A stretch of DNA of 64,000 bases. It comes from CBDAQA01 sp965247815 (GTDB taxonomy: Bacteria; Planctomycetota; Phycisphaerae; Tepidisphaerales; Tepidisphaeraceae). Shown here piece after piece: positions 42,221 through 50,728 of this stretch. A model generated the notes under the pieces. It saw only the letters and a program-made list of their open reading frames with translations, made no database searches and was not told the DNA's origin. Numbering within the stretch: position 1 is the first letter of the stretch; every line of letters begins with the position of its first letter. Location of the stretch: contig CBDFHW010000005.1 of assembly GCA_965247815.1 (NCBI GenBank), positions 1 through 64,000 of the forward strand, in the 5' to 3' direction. Both the position numbers and the translations under genes were made by a program.

Positions 42221-42838
42221 TCAATCCATGCTGATCCGCAGCGTGATGCCGTCCTGTCGAACCACGATCCGTCGCGGCGCGATCGACATCACCAGGAAGT
42301 CCGCGACGGTGTCGCCTTCGCGGACCAACTGGCCGTTGACCAGTGCAGTGGGCACCGGTCCCAGAAACGTGCTCTGCAGCTTCAGGGCCGTCGCACCGGC
42401 GGTCACCTTCTGCAGCAACGCTTCCCGGTTCTGATCGGCTTGCGCGACGGCCGACTTTTCCGATTCTTCCGAAGACGCCGATTCTGACATTTTCGGATGT
42501 GCGCCCGGGCCCAGCGGGTCTTTGCTATAATGGTCGGCGTGCATCACAAACAGATTGCGCTTGGCCCCCCGCTTGGGCTGTCCCAGCCAGTCGATCAGCG
42601 CATTACTGGACGCGACCGGGCCGGGCAAAAACGGCAACGGAGTTTCGACCACACCGGACGCGACGGCGGGTTCGACGAAAGCGGACGCCGACGCCGGCCC
42701 GCCCCGGAGCGCGCGGACCCACAGCACGATCATCACGACCGCGAGCCCCGCCAGCAGCGTGGTCCGTTTGGGGTCCGCCGCCAGGGCGGCTCGCACGTTC
42801 TGTTGAAGATTTGCCGCCGTCGCAGGGTTCGGCATCAT
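42221..42838 (-). CDS. PilP/GspC-like inner-membrane protein
   Basis: ATG 42838 overlaps the stop of the PilO-like gene (ATGA), with GAGG just upstream. The 205-residue product has one membrane span near residues 28-42 (LAGLAVVMIVLWVRAL), a Ser/Pro/Ala linker, and a C-terminal HR-like domain (LKLQSTFLGPVPTALVNGQL, VREGDTVADFLVMSIAPRRI, VVRQDGITLRISMD) that matches the 'inGk.v..Gd.v.g..v..i....v.l' pattern of PilP and GspC. These proteins link the inner-membrane platform to the secretin. Immediately followed by the secretin gene, consistent with pilMNOPQ order. Confidence 0.75.
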   Translation of the reverse strand: MMPNPATAANLQQNVRAALAADPKRTTLLAGLAVVMIVLWVRALRGGPASASAFVEPAVASGVVETPLPFLPGPVASSNALIDWLGQPKRGAKRNLFVMHADHYSKDPLGPGAHPKMSESASSEESEKSAVAQADQNREALLQKVTAGATALKLQSTFLGPVPTALVNGQLVREGDTVADFLVMSIAPRRIVVRQDGITLRISMD

Positions 42839-43410
42839 TCCTCCGCGAAGTAAATGTTCATCGTCAGCTCCGCTTTGACCTGCCCGTCGTGGGCCTCGCT
42901 GGACCGGATGTCCAGCTTCTGGATCCGCGTCAGCCGTTGCATGTCTTCGGTCTTGCGGAGGAACTCGACGACGCCGTTCTGGAAGTCGCCTTCGAAGGTC
43001 AGCTTGATCGGCAGTTCCGAAAATTGGTCCGTCCGCCGGGGCTTGGTGTCCGACTGCGAATACAACATCTTCAGTGACGACTCCTGGCTGATCCGCTGGA
43101 TGTCGCTGATGAATGGCGCGAGGTCGCGGGGCTTGGACAGCTTCTTGTCGAACCGTTCGACCCGCTGGTGCAGACGTTCGATTTCCAGTTCCACCTGCGG
43201 CAGCTTCGCCGTCTCGACCTGGTCCTGCTGCAGCGAGACGCACGCGGCCTGGTATTGCCGGTGCACCTCGGCCAGCTGCAGAACCGCCGGTCGAATCTGC
43301 ACCAGATAGACCGCCAGCGTCGCAAGGAACAACGCCCCCCCGAGCACGCACTGCGCCTGCCTGCACCGGTCGGACTGTTTCTTCAGATCACCTGTTAACA
43401 GTCTGGACAT
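42835..43410 (-). CDS. PilO-like (GspM-like) assembly protein
   Basis: ATG 43410 starts 2 bp after the PilN-like stop. The 191-residue product has one membrane span (about 22-42), a coiled coil (AEVHRQYQAACVSLQQDQVE, ... LEIERLHQRVERFDKKLSK), and a ferredoxin-like beta-alpha domain (DIQRISQESSLKMLYSQSDT, LPIKLTFEGDFQNGVVEFL, IQKLDIRSSEAHDGQVKAEL). This is the PilO layout. It pairs with PilN in the inner membrane. The C-terminal NIYFAEE overlaps the next start. Confidence 0.8.
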   Translation of the reverse strand: MSRLLTGDLKKQSDRCRQAQCVLGGALFLATLAVYLVQIRPAVLQLAEVHRQYQAACVSLQQDQVETAKLPQVELEIERLHQRVERFDKKLSKPRDLAPFISDIQRISQESSLKMLYSQSDTKPRRTDQFSELPIKLTFEGDFQNGVVEFLRKTEDMQRLTRIQKLDIRSSEAHDGQVKAELTMNIYFAEE

Positions 43411-43412
43411 GG

Positions 43413-44051
43413 TCAGTTCCCCCCCGGCGGGTTGAGCCCGACCTCGAACGTGATCTCGAACTCCCGCACGACCGACCCGTCGCGGGTCCGGCCCTCGCGG
43501 AGGTACTGGCAGGCCACGTTTTCCATGAATTTCACTTCGTTCAACCGGGCGATCAGCATGGCGGTGTCCAGATCGTTCGGCGCGATTCCTTCCACTTTCA
43601 CCTGCATCCGGCGGTCCAGCTCGACCGTGGTTTCCCCGGACGCGCGGCGACGGACCGGCGCGCCGGCCTGCACCACACGCGGCGCTTCGATCGTCTCGGT
43701 CGACAGGCTGGTCAACGCCATCTCCGGCGTCATGGCGTCTTCGAGCACGGTCAGCATGCGCGTCGCGTCGACGCCGATCCCCAGCTTGGCGACGATGTCG
43801 TCCTGGTGCTTCAGCTGGTCCTGGTACAGCATTTTCTGGTGCAGCTGCGTGAGCTGCTGGCGGGACATTGAAAGCTGCGCTTCGCAGACGGCGGCGGTCC
43901 GGCGGGCGGTATGGACTTCCCAGCTTTTCGCGCCGGCATAGCCCGCGAGCGCCACGAGCACGGCCGCCGACGCCCACGCCTGGACGACCACCATGCGGTG
44001 ACGTCGCTGGATCGCGGGGTACCAGTTCGGCAGGAAATCCACGTCACGCAC
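43413..44051 (-). CDS. PilN-like (GspL C-terminal-like) assembly protein
   Basis: GTG 44051 overlaps the pilM stop by several bases; GTG 44042 is an alternative start. The product of 212 residues begins MRDVDFLPNWYPAIQRRHRM, the PilN signature ('iNLLP' equivalent DFLPNW), with one membrane span (about 24-42, VQAWASAAVLVALAGYA), a coiled coil (SMSRQQLTQLHQKMLYQDQL) and a ferredoxin-like fold at the C-terminus (MQVKVEGIAPNDLDTAMLIA, FEITFEVGL). PilM binds the N-terminal peptide of PilN in known pili, and the gene order here agrees. Confidence 0.8.
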   Translation of the reverse strand: MRDVDFLPNWYPAIQRRHRMVVVQAWASAAVLVALAGYAGAKSWEVHTARRTAAVCEAQLSMSRQQLTQLHQKMLYQDQLKHQDDIVAKLGIGVDATRMLTVLEDAMTPEMALTSLSTETIEAPRVVQAGAPVRRRASGETTVELDRRMQVKVEGIAPNDLDTAMLIARLNEVKFMENVACQYLREGRTRDGSVVREFEITFEVGLNPPGGN

Positions 44052-45378
44052 GGGCCACCTCGAGTTCGGCGTCCGCGCCGATCGTGTTGGTTAACTGTTG
44101 CAGCCCCGCGCCGTCGGTGAAGTCCGCGGCTGCGGGCACGGGGACCTCGATCAGCTCGGGGTGCCCGCCCTCGTGCGCACTGCCGCGGGACGGTTTAGGC
44201 GTGGGCGTGGAAGCGGCCGCCGAGGCAACGGCGATCCGCGGCGCCCCGTCCTTGGCGGCGAAATATCCTTCGACGAACCGCATGCTTAACCCGGTCGCGA
44301 GCGACCATTGCGACATCGGCCCACGCTTGTCGATCGTCCGCATTCGCGACGTGTCGGCGCTGAACAGCGGCCTTGCCGCGGCGACCGGCACGTTCAAAAT
44401 CGTCTTCAAGATCGTGTGCAGCTGCGGGTCGGCGGCCTCACCACCGACGATCCGGGCCCGCGCCGCGCGGTGGCCCCGGAAGGTCACCGTGTAGTACCGA
44501 AGGCACATCGCCAGCTCCCGGCCGAGCTCCTCGGCAACACTCCGCGTCGCGTCCGACACGGCCTGCCGGACCGGGTCTTTCTTCGATGTCGCGGCCGCCG
44601 TTTCTTCGCCTTCCAGTAACCGCTGCCGCAGCGCGCGGGCTTCGTCCATTGTGATCGACAGCTTTCGGCTCACCGCGTCCAGCAGGTGGAGCCCGCCGAT
44701 CTCGACCGGTTTGTAAAAGTTGATCTCCCGGCCTTTCCCGATGATGACCTGCGTACGGCGGGCGCCGATGTCGATCAGCATCTGCACGTCCTGCTCGTCC
44801 TCGCGGCGGCGGATGTACCGCTCGAACGCGCGGAACAGCCCGGTGATTTCCGTGTCCAGCGAACGCACGACCACGCCGCTTTTGTCCAGCTGCTGCAGGT
44901 ATTGATCGGCGTCGGCCTTTTTCACGGCCAGCACGATCACTTCCTGCCGGGCCTCGTTCCCCTGACGGACTTCACCGGCGGGCAGAAACTGAATGCAGGC
45001 GTCGTCGACGTCGAACGGGAAGATTGATTTGGATTCGAACTTCACCACGTCTTCCAGCTCGGCGACCGGGATCGGGGGGAGCCGGAGATTCTTCACGTGG
45101 ACCAGTTCGCGGGGAAGGGTCGCGACCACGTCCCGGCCGACGAACGGCTGCTGTGCGAGCAGCTGCTTGATGGTGTCGGCGGCGAGCGCGGCGCGCCGGG
45201 CCGGGTTGTGCCGGGCGGCTTCTGGCATGGCCTGCTTGGCGGCGGCGACGACCGACAGCGACCGGCTGGCCGACGCCGTCGACTGATCGCCGACCACTTC
45301 GAGCTGCAGCAGCTTGACGGTGTCGTGCCCGATATCCAGGCCGATCGGTTGGACGTTGTTTCGTTGAAATTTAAACAT
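44044..45378 (-). CDS. pilM: PilM-like actin-fold ATPase
   Basis: The 444-residue protein starts MFKFQRNNVQPIGLDIGHDT, with the GLDIGxxxVK phosphate-1 loop of the PilM/FtsA/actin family. It continues with VATLPRELVHVKNLRLPPIP, VKFESKSIFPFDVDDACIQF, VIVLAVKKADADQYLQQLDK, MLIDIGARRTQVIIGKGREI (phosphate-2 loop DIG) and the adenosine loop ARIVGGEA. It is therefore full length, with an added ~70-residue C-terminal tail rich in Pro/Ser. It acts at the cytoplasmic face, holding PilN/PilO. First of five overlapping assembly genes. Confidence 0.88.
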   Translation of the reverse strand: MFKFQRNNVQPIGLDIGHDTVKLLQLEVVGDQSTASASRSLSVVAAAKQAMPEAARHNPARRAALAADTIKQLLAQQPFVGRDVVATLPRELVHVKNLRLPPIPVAELEDVVKFESKSIFPFDVDDACIQFLPAGEVRQGNEARQEVIVLAVKKADADQYLQQLDKSGVVVRSLDTEITGLFRAFERYIRRREDEQDVQMLIDIGARRTQVIIGKGREINFYKPVEIGGLHLLDAVSRKLSITMDEARALRQRLLEGEETAAATSKKDPVRQAVSDATRSVAEELGRELAMCLRYYTVTFRGHRAARARIVGGEAADPQLHTILKTILNVPVAAARPLFSADTSRMRTIDKRGPMSQWSLATGLSMRFVEGYFAAKDGAPRIAVASAAASTPTPKPSRGSAHEGGHPELIEVPVPAAADFTDGAGLQQLTNTIGADAELEVARA

Positions 45379-45390
45379 GCCGCGACCCGA

Positions 45391-46113
45391 TCAGTGTTGC
45401 CCGGTTTGATTCACGTTATTGCCGCTCCCACTGTTGCTGTTGCCGCTCCCGCTGTTGTTGCTTCCACTGCCGCTGTTGTCACCGTCGCCGTCGCTGCCGG
45501 ACGAGCCGCTATCACGGCCCGACGAGCAGCCGATGTCACCGGTGTCCGGTTCGATCGACAGGGTGACTTTGGTAGACCCGCAGGTGAGGACGAGCTGCCC
45601 GGTCGCCGCGAGTGCGACCGGCGTCGTGCTGGTTCTACAGACGTACGGCACCCCGAGCGGGTCGAAACCCAGCACGGTGTTGTTCTGGTCGTCGAGCGTC
45701 ATCCCGCTGAAGGCGACGTCGGCCATCGCGCCGGAGCCGAAGGCGACCATGTACGGTTTCAGTGTCGTCGGGTTGGTGATGACGGTCGTCAGGGGTTGAC
45801 CGGAGTACAGGCTGTACCCGCCGGTGCCGGTGCGGTTGAAGCTCACGAACTGCGACTGCTGCGTGGCGATCGCCTGCGATTGGGCGTACAGGAGGTCGGC
45901 CATCACCAGCCGCGCCGCCGCTGCCGCGGTCAGGTCGTCGTTCTGGGAGAACACCGGGACCGCGACCGCCGTCAGGATGCCGATCACGACGACCACGGTC
46001 GCCATTTCGATCAACGTGAATCCACGCCGCTTTGCCGACCCGTGCGACTCGGTCGACGGGAAAACGCGAAGGCGGCTTCGGCTCGGAGAGATCTTGGGCG
46101 GTGAATCAACCAT
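45391..46113 (-). CDS. Minor pseudopilin, GspH/FimT-like
   Basis: ATG 46113 (AGGG close upstream) or ATG 46128 both lie inside the 3' end of the preceding gene. The ~240-residue product has a leader ending in the prepilin signal KRRGFTLIEMATVVVVIGIL, with Phe+1 and Glu+5, so it is processed by a PilD-type peptidase (not in this window). A globular part contains ARLVMADLLYAQSQAIATQQ, which resembles GspH. The last ~45 residues are almost entirely Gly, Ser, Asn and Asp (GSGSNNSGSGNSNSGSG), an unusual low-complexity tail for a pseudopilin. Confidence 0.8.
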   Translation of the reverse strand: MVDSPPKISPSRSRLRVFPSTESHGSAKRRGFTLIEMATVVVVIGILTAVAVPVFSQNDDLTAAAAARLVMADLLYAQSQAIATQQSQFVSFNRTGTGGYSLYSGQPLTTVITNPTTLKPYMVAFGSGAMADVAFSGMTLDDQNNTVLGFDPLGVPYVCRTSTTPVALAATGQLVLTCGSTKVTLSIEPDTGDIGCSSGRDSGSSGSDGDGDNSGSGSNNSGSGNSNSGSGNNVNQTGQH

Positions 46114-46372
46114 GGTCCCTGGTTTCATCGGGCTTCGCGAGCTTCACCTGAAGCGCGCCGCCTTTGAGAAGGTCTAATAATTTGTCGAGCTTTTCGTTCG
46201 TCGCTTTCATCTGTTCGATCATCTGCACCCGCTGTTCACCGGCATCGGGGATCTGCGCCCGCGCCGGCTGGGCCGCGGGACCGACGCCCCATTGGGTCAT
46301 CAGCGTGAATACCTGCAGCGCGACGACTACCGTGAGCAGCCGCGGGACCGACTTCGAATTCGTTGCGTTCAT
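46106..46372 (-). CDS. Small secreted protein with C-terminal coiled coil
   Basis: Start ATG 46372; 88 residues with a signal peptide (LLTVVVALQVFTLMTQWGVG, cleavage likely after ARA near residue 38) and a short helix ending QMIEQMKATNEKLDKLLDLL. It overlaps the next pseudopilin gene by 8 bp (ATG 46113), so it belongs to the operon. Function unknown; it may be a periplasmic helper of the machine. Confidence 0.6.
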   Translation of the reverse strand: MNATNSKSVPRLLTVVVALQVFTLMTQWGVGPAAQPARAQIPDAGEQRVQMIEQMKATNEKLDKLLDLLKGGALQVKLAKPDETRDHG

Positions 46373-46488
46373 AGCGACCTTCTTTGCGTGTTCGAGAATT
46401 TCTAATAACCGTCAGCCCGTCGTTGCACGTGCGTTTTGCCCCGTGTTTAGGCAGCAATTGGCATTCTGAAGCCGTGGGAAGAAAGACA

Positions 46489-46507
46489 CACGGGCGAGAC
46501 GCCCGTG
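46489..46507. repeat. CACGGGCGAGACGCCCGTG hairpin (PVC-type repeat)
   Basis: An 8-bp perfect palindrome with a 3-nt loop. When translated it yields HGRDARAT on one strand and ARASRPC on the other, peptides well known as artefacts of a repeat in Planctomycetota and Verrucomicrobiota. It sits in the 177-bp gap between the K/PilX-like gene (stop 46550) and the small secreted gene (start 46372). Confidence 0.8.
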
Positions 46508-46549
46508 CCACGACGATGCCGAATTTCCGATTTTCAGGACCTCTCAATA

Positions 46550-47704
46550 TTATTGCGCCCAGTTCAGGACGCGGACCGTCCGGGGCGTCTGTGTGCTGAA
46601 GTTCGGGACGTTCACGTTCGCGGCGGTGTAATTCAGGGCCAGCGCCCCGAGATATCCGTGCAATGGTGAAGCGGTCGGGACCAGCAGACTGCCGTTGATC
46701 GTGATCGAACTGTTGAGATTGACCAGCCCGACTTTGTCAATGCCGTACTGCGCCCAGACCAAGCCGTTCACGGTCAGCGTTTCGTTGTTGCCGTTGACGC
46801 GAATTTCCCCGGCATTGGCAGCATTCGACGTCCCTTTTCCCACGACCAGTCCGGGGAAGCCGGTCTGGGGAGTGATCGTATTGGTCGACGAATTGGTGAG
46901 CATGATGTCGCCGTTCTTGACGATCAGCGAGCCGTTGATGGTGACGCCCCTGAGGTTCAGCGTGCGGTTGTTCGAAAGATATACCCCGGCCGGGTTGGAG
47001 GACGTCGGTCCGAGCGTGGAACCGGCCGCGGGGTCGGCGGCCAGCAGCGTCGCAGAATATGTCAGCCCGCCGTAGGCGTAGGTGCTGTAGTCGGTCACCA
47101 CCGTGGGCGCCGGGTTCGTCGTAAGGTTCTGAATGACCGAGCCGCCGACGATCGAGCCCAGCAGGCTGAAGACGCCCGAGACGCGGACGTCGCCTTTGAT
47201 CGAATCGAGCAGGCTGAACGTCAGGCCGGAATTAAATCCCCCCGCCTGGTTCGGCTGCACGGGCGGCGCGTCGAGGTAAACCGTGGCGGTAATCATCCGC
47301 TTGATCGTCGTGGGGTTGACCGATCCGGTGACGACCGAGCCGGTGGACGTGATCTGGTAAGTGGTGGACGGCAGCGAGCCGGTCGGGGGAACCAGCGCAG
47401 TGGAAACCACGTACGTGCCGGCGTTGGATGCCGTCCCCGGCAGGCTCAGCGCGGGGCTGGTATACGGGGTGGACCCGGTCGGGACTTTGGTCGCGTCGAA
47501 TTCCAGGTTGTACATCGCGTAGTTGAACCCGGACTCGGCCAGGCAGTCGGCCTGGGCGATCGCGTCGGCGTTCTCGCTGATCTGTGCCTGCACCCCGACC
47601 GTGGCGAGCGTGGCGTACCCCAGCACGGCCGCGAGCGCGACGGCACAAATCACCAGCATCATTGCCATGCCCCGGCGGTGTTTTACAGAATGCACACGCA
47701 TCAT
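46550..47704 (-). CDS. PilX/GspK-like minor pilin protein with beta-rich C-terminal domain
   Basis: ATG 47704 overlaps the upstream stop (ATGA). The 384-residue product starts with RRGMAMMLVICAVALAAVLG, a PilX-type N-terminus that lacks the canonical +5 Glu, followed by SENADAIAQADCLAESGFNY as in PilX_N proteins. The remaining ~300 residues are Thr/Ser/Gly-rich beta repeats (LSNNRTLNLRGVTINGSLIV, GEIRVNGNNETLTVNGLVWA), resembling the polymer-like beta-helices of autotransporters or DUF7305-type domains. It likely caps or decorates the pilus tip. Start of the second half of the operon, after which an untranslated 177-bp gap follows. Confidence 0.75.
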   Translation of the reverse strand: MMRVHSVKHRRGMAMMLVICAVALAAVLGYATLATVGVQAQISENADAIAQADCLAESGFNYAMYNLEFDATKVPTGSTPYTSPALSLPGTASNAGTYVVSTALVPPTGSLPSTTYQITSTGSVVTGSVNPTTIKRMITATVYLDAPPVQPNQAGGFNSGLTFSLLDSIKGDVRVSGVFSLLGSIVGGSVIQNLTTNPAPTVVTDYSTYAYGGLTYSATLLAADPAAGSTLGPTSSNPAGVYLSNNRTLNLRGVTINGSLIVKNGDIMLTNSSTNTITPQTGFPGLVVGKGTSNAANAGEIRVNGNNETLTVNGLVWAQYGIDKVGLVNLNSSITINGSLLVPTASPLHGYLGALALNYTAANVNVPNFSTQTPRTVRVLNWAQ

Positions 47705-48330
47705 GGCAGCTTCCTGGGACTGCGGACGGTCGCGGTGGTGTACAGCGTCGTCTGCGCCGTGCCCGATCCGACTTTAAGCACGATTTCCAGCGACGGGCGC
47801 TCGCCGGCGGCCGTTGTCACCGGGACCATCTCGCAGGCGGTGATGTTGTGCGCGACCGGTGTCGCGACCCCGTAGGTCGAAGCCGCGAACACCGCGGGCG
47901 TGAGCAGCGACGGTTCGATCACGTTTACGCTGGCAATGTTGCACAGGGGCGGGAAGACGACGTCGTATTGTTGAATCGTCTGCGAGGCCGGCACGTATTG
48001 CAGCAGCGACATCTCGCTGTACTGAATGAGCCCGTCACCGTTGTCGTCGTGCCAGAGCATGCACGCGGCCGGCGCGCCGGAGTTGTTCAGGTTGCCGGGG
48101 GTGGCATTGGGGTCGATCGCGGTGCATTGCCGGACGGCCCGGTCGATGTGATCGACCGCCATGTTCCCGGACAAAAAGATGGACTGTGCGGACTCGCTGC
48201 CGGTCCACGCGTCGGCGACGCCGAACACGAACACCGACAGCGCGCTCAGCACCAGCGCTGTGACGACCATTCCCATCATCAGTTCGACGAAGGTGAAACC
48301 GCGCGGGAATTTTTTCTGACTTGCCAGCAT
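47701..48330 (-). CDS. Minor pseudopilin, GspJ/PilW-like
   Basis: The 209-residue product has the prepilin motif FPRGFTFVELMMGMVVTALV (Phe+1, Glu+5), then a typical PilW/GspJ stretch SAQSIFLSGNMAVDHIDRAV, and a loop with DDNGDGLIQYS, an EF-hand-like calcium site. The stop overlaps the start of the next gene. Consistent with a minor pseudopilin complex of I, J, K type. Confidence 0.8.
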   Translation of the reverse strand: MLASQKKFPRGFTFVELMMGMVVTALVLSALSVFVFGVADAWTGSESAQSIFLSGNMAVDHIDRAVRQCTAIDPNATPGNLNNSGAPAACMLWHDDNGDGLIQYSEMSLLQYVPASQTIQQYDVVFPPLCNIASVNVIEPSLLTPAVFAASTYGVATPVAHNITACEMVPVTTAAGERPSLEIVLKVGSGTAQTTLYTTATVRSPRKLP

Positions 48331-48360
48331 GGTGCAATCTGCGAATGCGAGGGACGCGAA

Positions 48361-48849
48361 TCAGGTCGCCCAGTCGGTGACGGCAATGAGTCGATTGACG
48401 GAGATTTTTCTTTGCGACGGCGTCGTGATCGTCACCGTGACCAGAGCGAACGTGCCCACGGCAGAACCGCCCGGGCCGGCCTGCGCGGTCACGGTGACGT
48501 TGCGTGTGAAAGTCGCGCTGGTGGAAGCAACCGCGCCGGCGGTCAATGTGTTCAAAGCGGCTGTGCTGTCGGTGTAGCCCCGGTAGTCTTCGGCGTCGGT
48601 GAATGCCGGGCGTGAACCCGGCACCGCGGCCCAGGGGTACGCGCCGAGCGGTTTGGCGGCGATTTCCTCCAGCAGTTGCCCGCCGAGCGATGCCGCCGTC
48701 GCGTTCTCCCGCATCACTTGCGCTTCCTGATTCGCGGCCAGCAGCAGGGTCGCGATCGCCACCGCGGCGATCGCCAGGATCACCGAGGCCATCATAGCCT
48801 CGATCAGCAGGAAACCTTTTCGCGACGATGTTCGGGTTCGACCGGTCAT
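48361..48849 (-). CDS. Minor pseudopilin, GspI/PilV-like
   Basis: ATG 48849 overlaps the preceding stop (ATGA). The 162-residue product has SRKGFLLIEAMMASVILAIA, the prepilin motif with Glu+5 and the L-x-E-A-M-x-A pattern typical of GspI/PilV. The rest is a small beta-rich globular domain ending in TPSQRKISVNRLIAVTDWA. An upstream open frame to 48915 adds unlikely sequence. Confidence 0.8.
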   Translation of the reverse strand: MTGRTRTSSRKGFLLIEAMMASVILAIAAVAIATLLLAANQEAQVMRENATAASLGGQLLEEIAAKPLGAYPWAAVPGSRPAFTDAEDYRGYTDSTAALNTLTAGAVASTSATFTRNVTVTAQAGPGGSAVGTFALVTVTITTPSQRKISVNRLIAVTDWAT

Positions 48850-49307
48850 TGATTTTCGTTGAACAGATTGCCTTGCCCGTCGAGCGCGGTCAGCGTGCCG
48901 GTGGAACCGGTCCACAGGTAATCAGTGCCGACGTCGGCCGAGGTCCCGATGCGTGACCCGCCTGAGACGGCGTTCACCGGCGCGTTGGTGATGTACGGGC
49001 CGAACACGGGCCCGCCGCCGGTCCCGCCCCGGGCGTTGGTTTGGGTCAGAAGCGGGGTCCACCCGCCGGACAGGTCGGGCCAGCTGTCCATGTGTTCCAG
49101 GTGGTACGTGGAGATCGCGGTCCGAAGCGTGTGCAGTTGTTCTTTCAGCGAACCGGCCCGGCTGTCCTGGCTGGCGTTGCTGAACTGCGGGACCACCACG
49201 CTGGCCAGAATGCCCAGCACGATGACCACGATCAAAATCTCAACGAGCGTGAAGCCCCGGGGGCTTCGCGTCGTGATTCGATTTTGGGTCGGACGTTTGC
49301 AGTACAT
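48846..49307 (-). CDS. Major pseudopilin, GspG-like (second copy)
   Basis: The 153-residue product begins with leader RSPRGFTLVEILIVVIVLGI, a perfect class-3 prepilin signal. It continues LASVVVPQFSNASQDSRAGS, LKEQLHTLRTAISTYHLEHM, the standard GspG helix. The C-terminal part has GGPVFGPYITNAPVNAVSGG, similar to the paralogue at 49378 but with a different end. With that gene it forms a tandem pair of major pseudopilins. Confidence 0.88.
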   Translation of the reverse strand: MYCKRPTQNRITTRSPRGFTLVEILIVVIVLGILASVVVPQFSNASQDSRAGSLKEQLHTLRTAISTYHLEHMDSWPDLSGGWTPLLTQTNARGGTGGGPVFGPYITNAPVNAVSGGSRIGTSADVGTDYLWTGSTGTLTALDGQGNLFNENQ

Positions 49308-49377
49308 GCGGCCTCGGTTGCGGCGCGTGTTCTGATGTACGCCCCGCCCGGTGAGACCGGGCGGGACGTCCGCGCGA

Positions 49378-49884
49378 TTACCAGGGGCGGGTCGCGGTAT
49401 CGGAGCCGTCTGATTCTTTGTAGTACTTGGTCGGGTCGGTGCCGGTGCCGCAGATCGTCCCCGTGTTTTCGTTGTAGACCCAGCCCGGGCTCGCCGCCGA
49501 CGTCGCTGCGACGTTGCTCGCGGTGGCGGTCGGGGTGAGCGGGTTCACCGGGGTGGAAAGCAGGTACGGCCCAAAGACGTGGGTCAAGTCAGTGGTCGCG
49601 CTGACGCCGCCTCCGACGTCGGTGTATTGCGTGAGCACGGTCCAGCCGGTCGTGTTCAGTTTCGGAGGGTTGCCGTTGTGCTGCAGCGTGTACAACGAGA
49701 TCTGTTGCCGCAGGCTTTGCAGTTGGGTGGTCAGATTGCTCTGACGGGCCTGCGTGCTGGCGTTGGTGAACTGCGGGATCACGATCGCGGCGAGGATGCC
49801 GAGGATGATCACGACGATCAGAATTTCGACCAGCGTGAAACCCCGTGATGCACGACGCGGATTGCGTCCTAAAGTGTTCTTCAT
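49378..49884 (-). CDS. Major pseudopilin, GspG-like (first gene of the locus)
   Basis: ATG 49884 has AAGGAG eight bases upstream, the strongest such site in the locus. The 168-residue product has SRGFTLVEILIVVIILGILA, then AIVIPQFTNASTQARQSNLT and LQSLRQQISLYTLQHNGNPP, the GspG pattern with a helix and a proline kink. FGPYLLSTPVNPLT matches its paralogue. The last 25 residues carry a Cys (ICGTGTDP) and many polar residues. High expression is likely, as expected for a major subunit. Confidence 0.9.
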   Translation of the reverse strand: MKNTLGRNPRRASRGFTLVEILIVVIILGILAAIVIPQFTNASTQARQSNLTTQLQSLRQQISLYTLQHNGNPPKLNTTGWTVLTQYTDVGGGVSATTDLTHVFGPYLLSTPVNPLTPTATASNVAATSAASPGWVYNENTGTICGTGTDPTKYYKESDGSDTATRPW

Positions 49885-50028
49885 CTCGAATGCTCCTTCG
49901 TGTTTGAGGCGTGCCGGGAAACAATTGGCACGCCGTCGTTCACTTGAGCTATCGACGATGAACTGGGGTGAGTTAAGTTTGTGTACCTATTGATTCGATT
50001 AAATGTTCAAACTGCCGGTTTACCGGAC

Positions 50029-50727
50029 CTACCACAGAGACCAGGCGTGATATTTCAGGACGTAAACGGCTAACAGCAGATTTGTCGTCGCGTGGCAGAC
50101 GATGCAGGCGCCGATGCTGCGGGTGTAAACCAGCAGCCCGGCGATCATCAGCCCCCAGACGACCGCGGTCGGCGCCCACAGCCCGTGGACCGATGCGAAA
50201 ATGCCGGTCGTGATCAGCAGCGACGCGAGCCCCCATTCCCCGACCCGGGCCAGTTTGAAGTTGTTGGGCGCGAGGATCTGCCGCCACAGGTAGTCGCGCC
50301 AGAACAGCTCTTCTATCACCGGCACGACCAGCACGGCGCTGCCGATTCGGATGACGATAAACGCGATCATTGCCGAGCGTGACGCGAACGCGGTGTACGG
50401 ATTGAATACTTCGGACTTGGGTCGGAAGACCGGGATGTAATATTCCAACAGGTGCTGCATGCCGACCCATTGCACGATGCCGACGACGCCGACGACGAAC
50501 CCCAGCCAGGCGAAATTCCAACGGACCGGCGTGTAATGCTTCCACAGCACCGCGAGGCTAAAGGCGGTCAGAATTGCCTTGGCGATATAGCTCGCGACGA
50601 ACAGCGACGGCCAGGTCCCGCCGACGCCGGTCAGGGCGAGGAAGATGCCCATCGGGATGATGTAGGCGATGTCATCGGGCAGTCGCGATTTCGCGCGGGG
50701 CAGTTCCGTGGTCGTCGGCTGGGGCAT
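50029..50727 (-). CDS. CPBP family intramembrane metalloprotease (CAAX protease-like)
   Basis: ATG 50727 lies just after the stop of the upstream gene (TAACATG) with AAGGGC before it; ATG 50748 is an alternative. The 232-residue protein has about seven membrane spans and the CPBP/Abi signatures: EELFWRDYLWR (EExxxxR, catalytic Glu pair), FASVHGLW (FxxxH) and ACIVCHATTNLL (HxxxN/B). These metal-binding residues point to an active protease fold; substrates vary widely and are not predictable. Preceded by the Asp-box gene in the same orientation, probably in one unit. Confidence 0.88.
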   Translation of the reverse strand: MPQPTTTELPRAKSRLPDDIAYIIPMGIFLALTGVGGTWPSLFVASYIAKAILTAFSLAVLWKHYTPVRWNFAWLGFVVGVVGIVQWVGMQHLLEYYIPVFRPKSEVFNPYTAFASRSAMIAFIVIRIGSAVLVVPVIEELFWRDYLWRQILAPNNFKLARVGEWGLASLLITTGIFASVHGLWAPTAVVWGLMIAGLLVYTRSIGACIVCHATTNLLLAVYVLKYHAWSLW

Positions 50728-50728
50728 G

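Noticed and set aside
42221..43977. Extended starts of the PilP-like and PilO-like genes reading far upstream
   Set aside because: The extra sequence is out-of-frame translation of the neighbouring gene; strong start signals and ATGA overlaps mark the real starts.
46384..46599. Short open frame containing HGRDARAT
   Set aside because: This peptide is a known artefact of a palindromic repeat in PVC genomes, not a gene.
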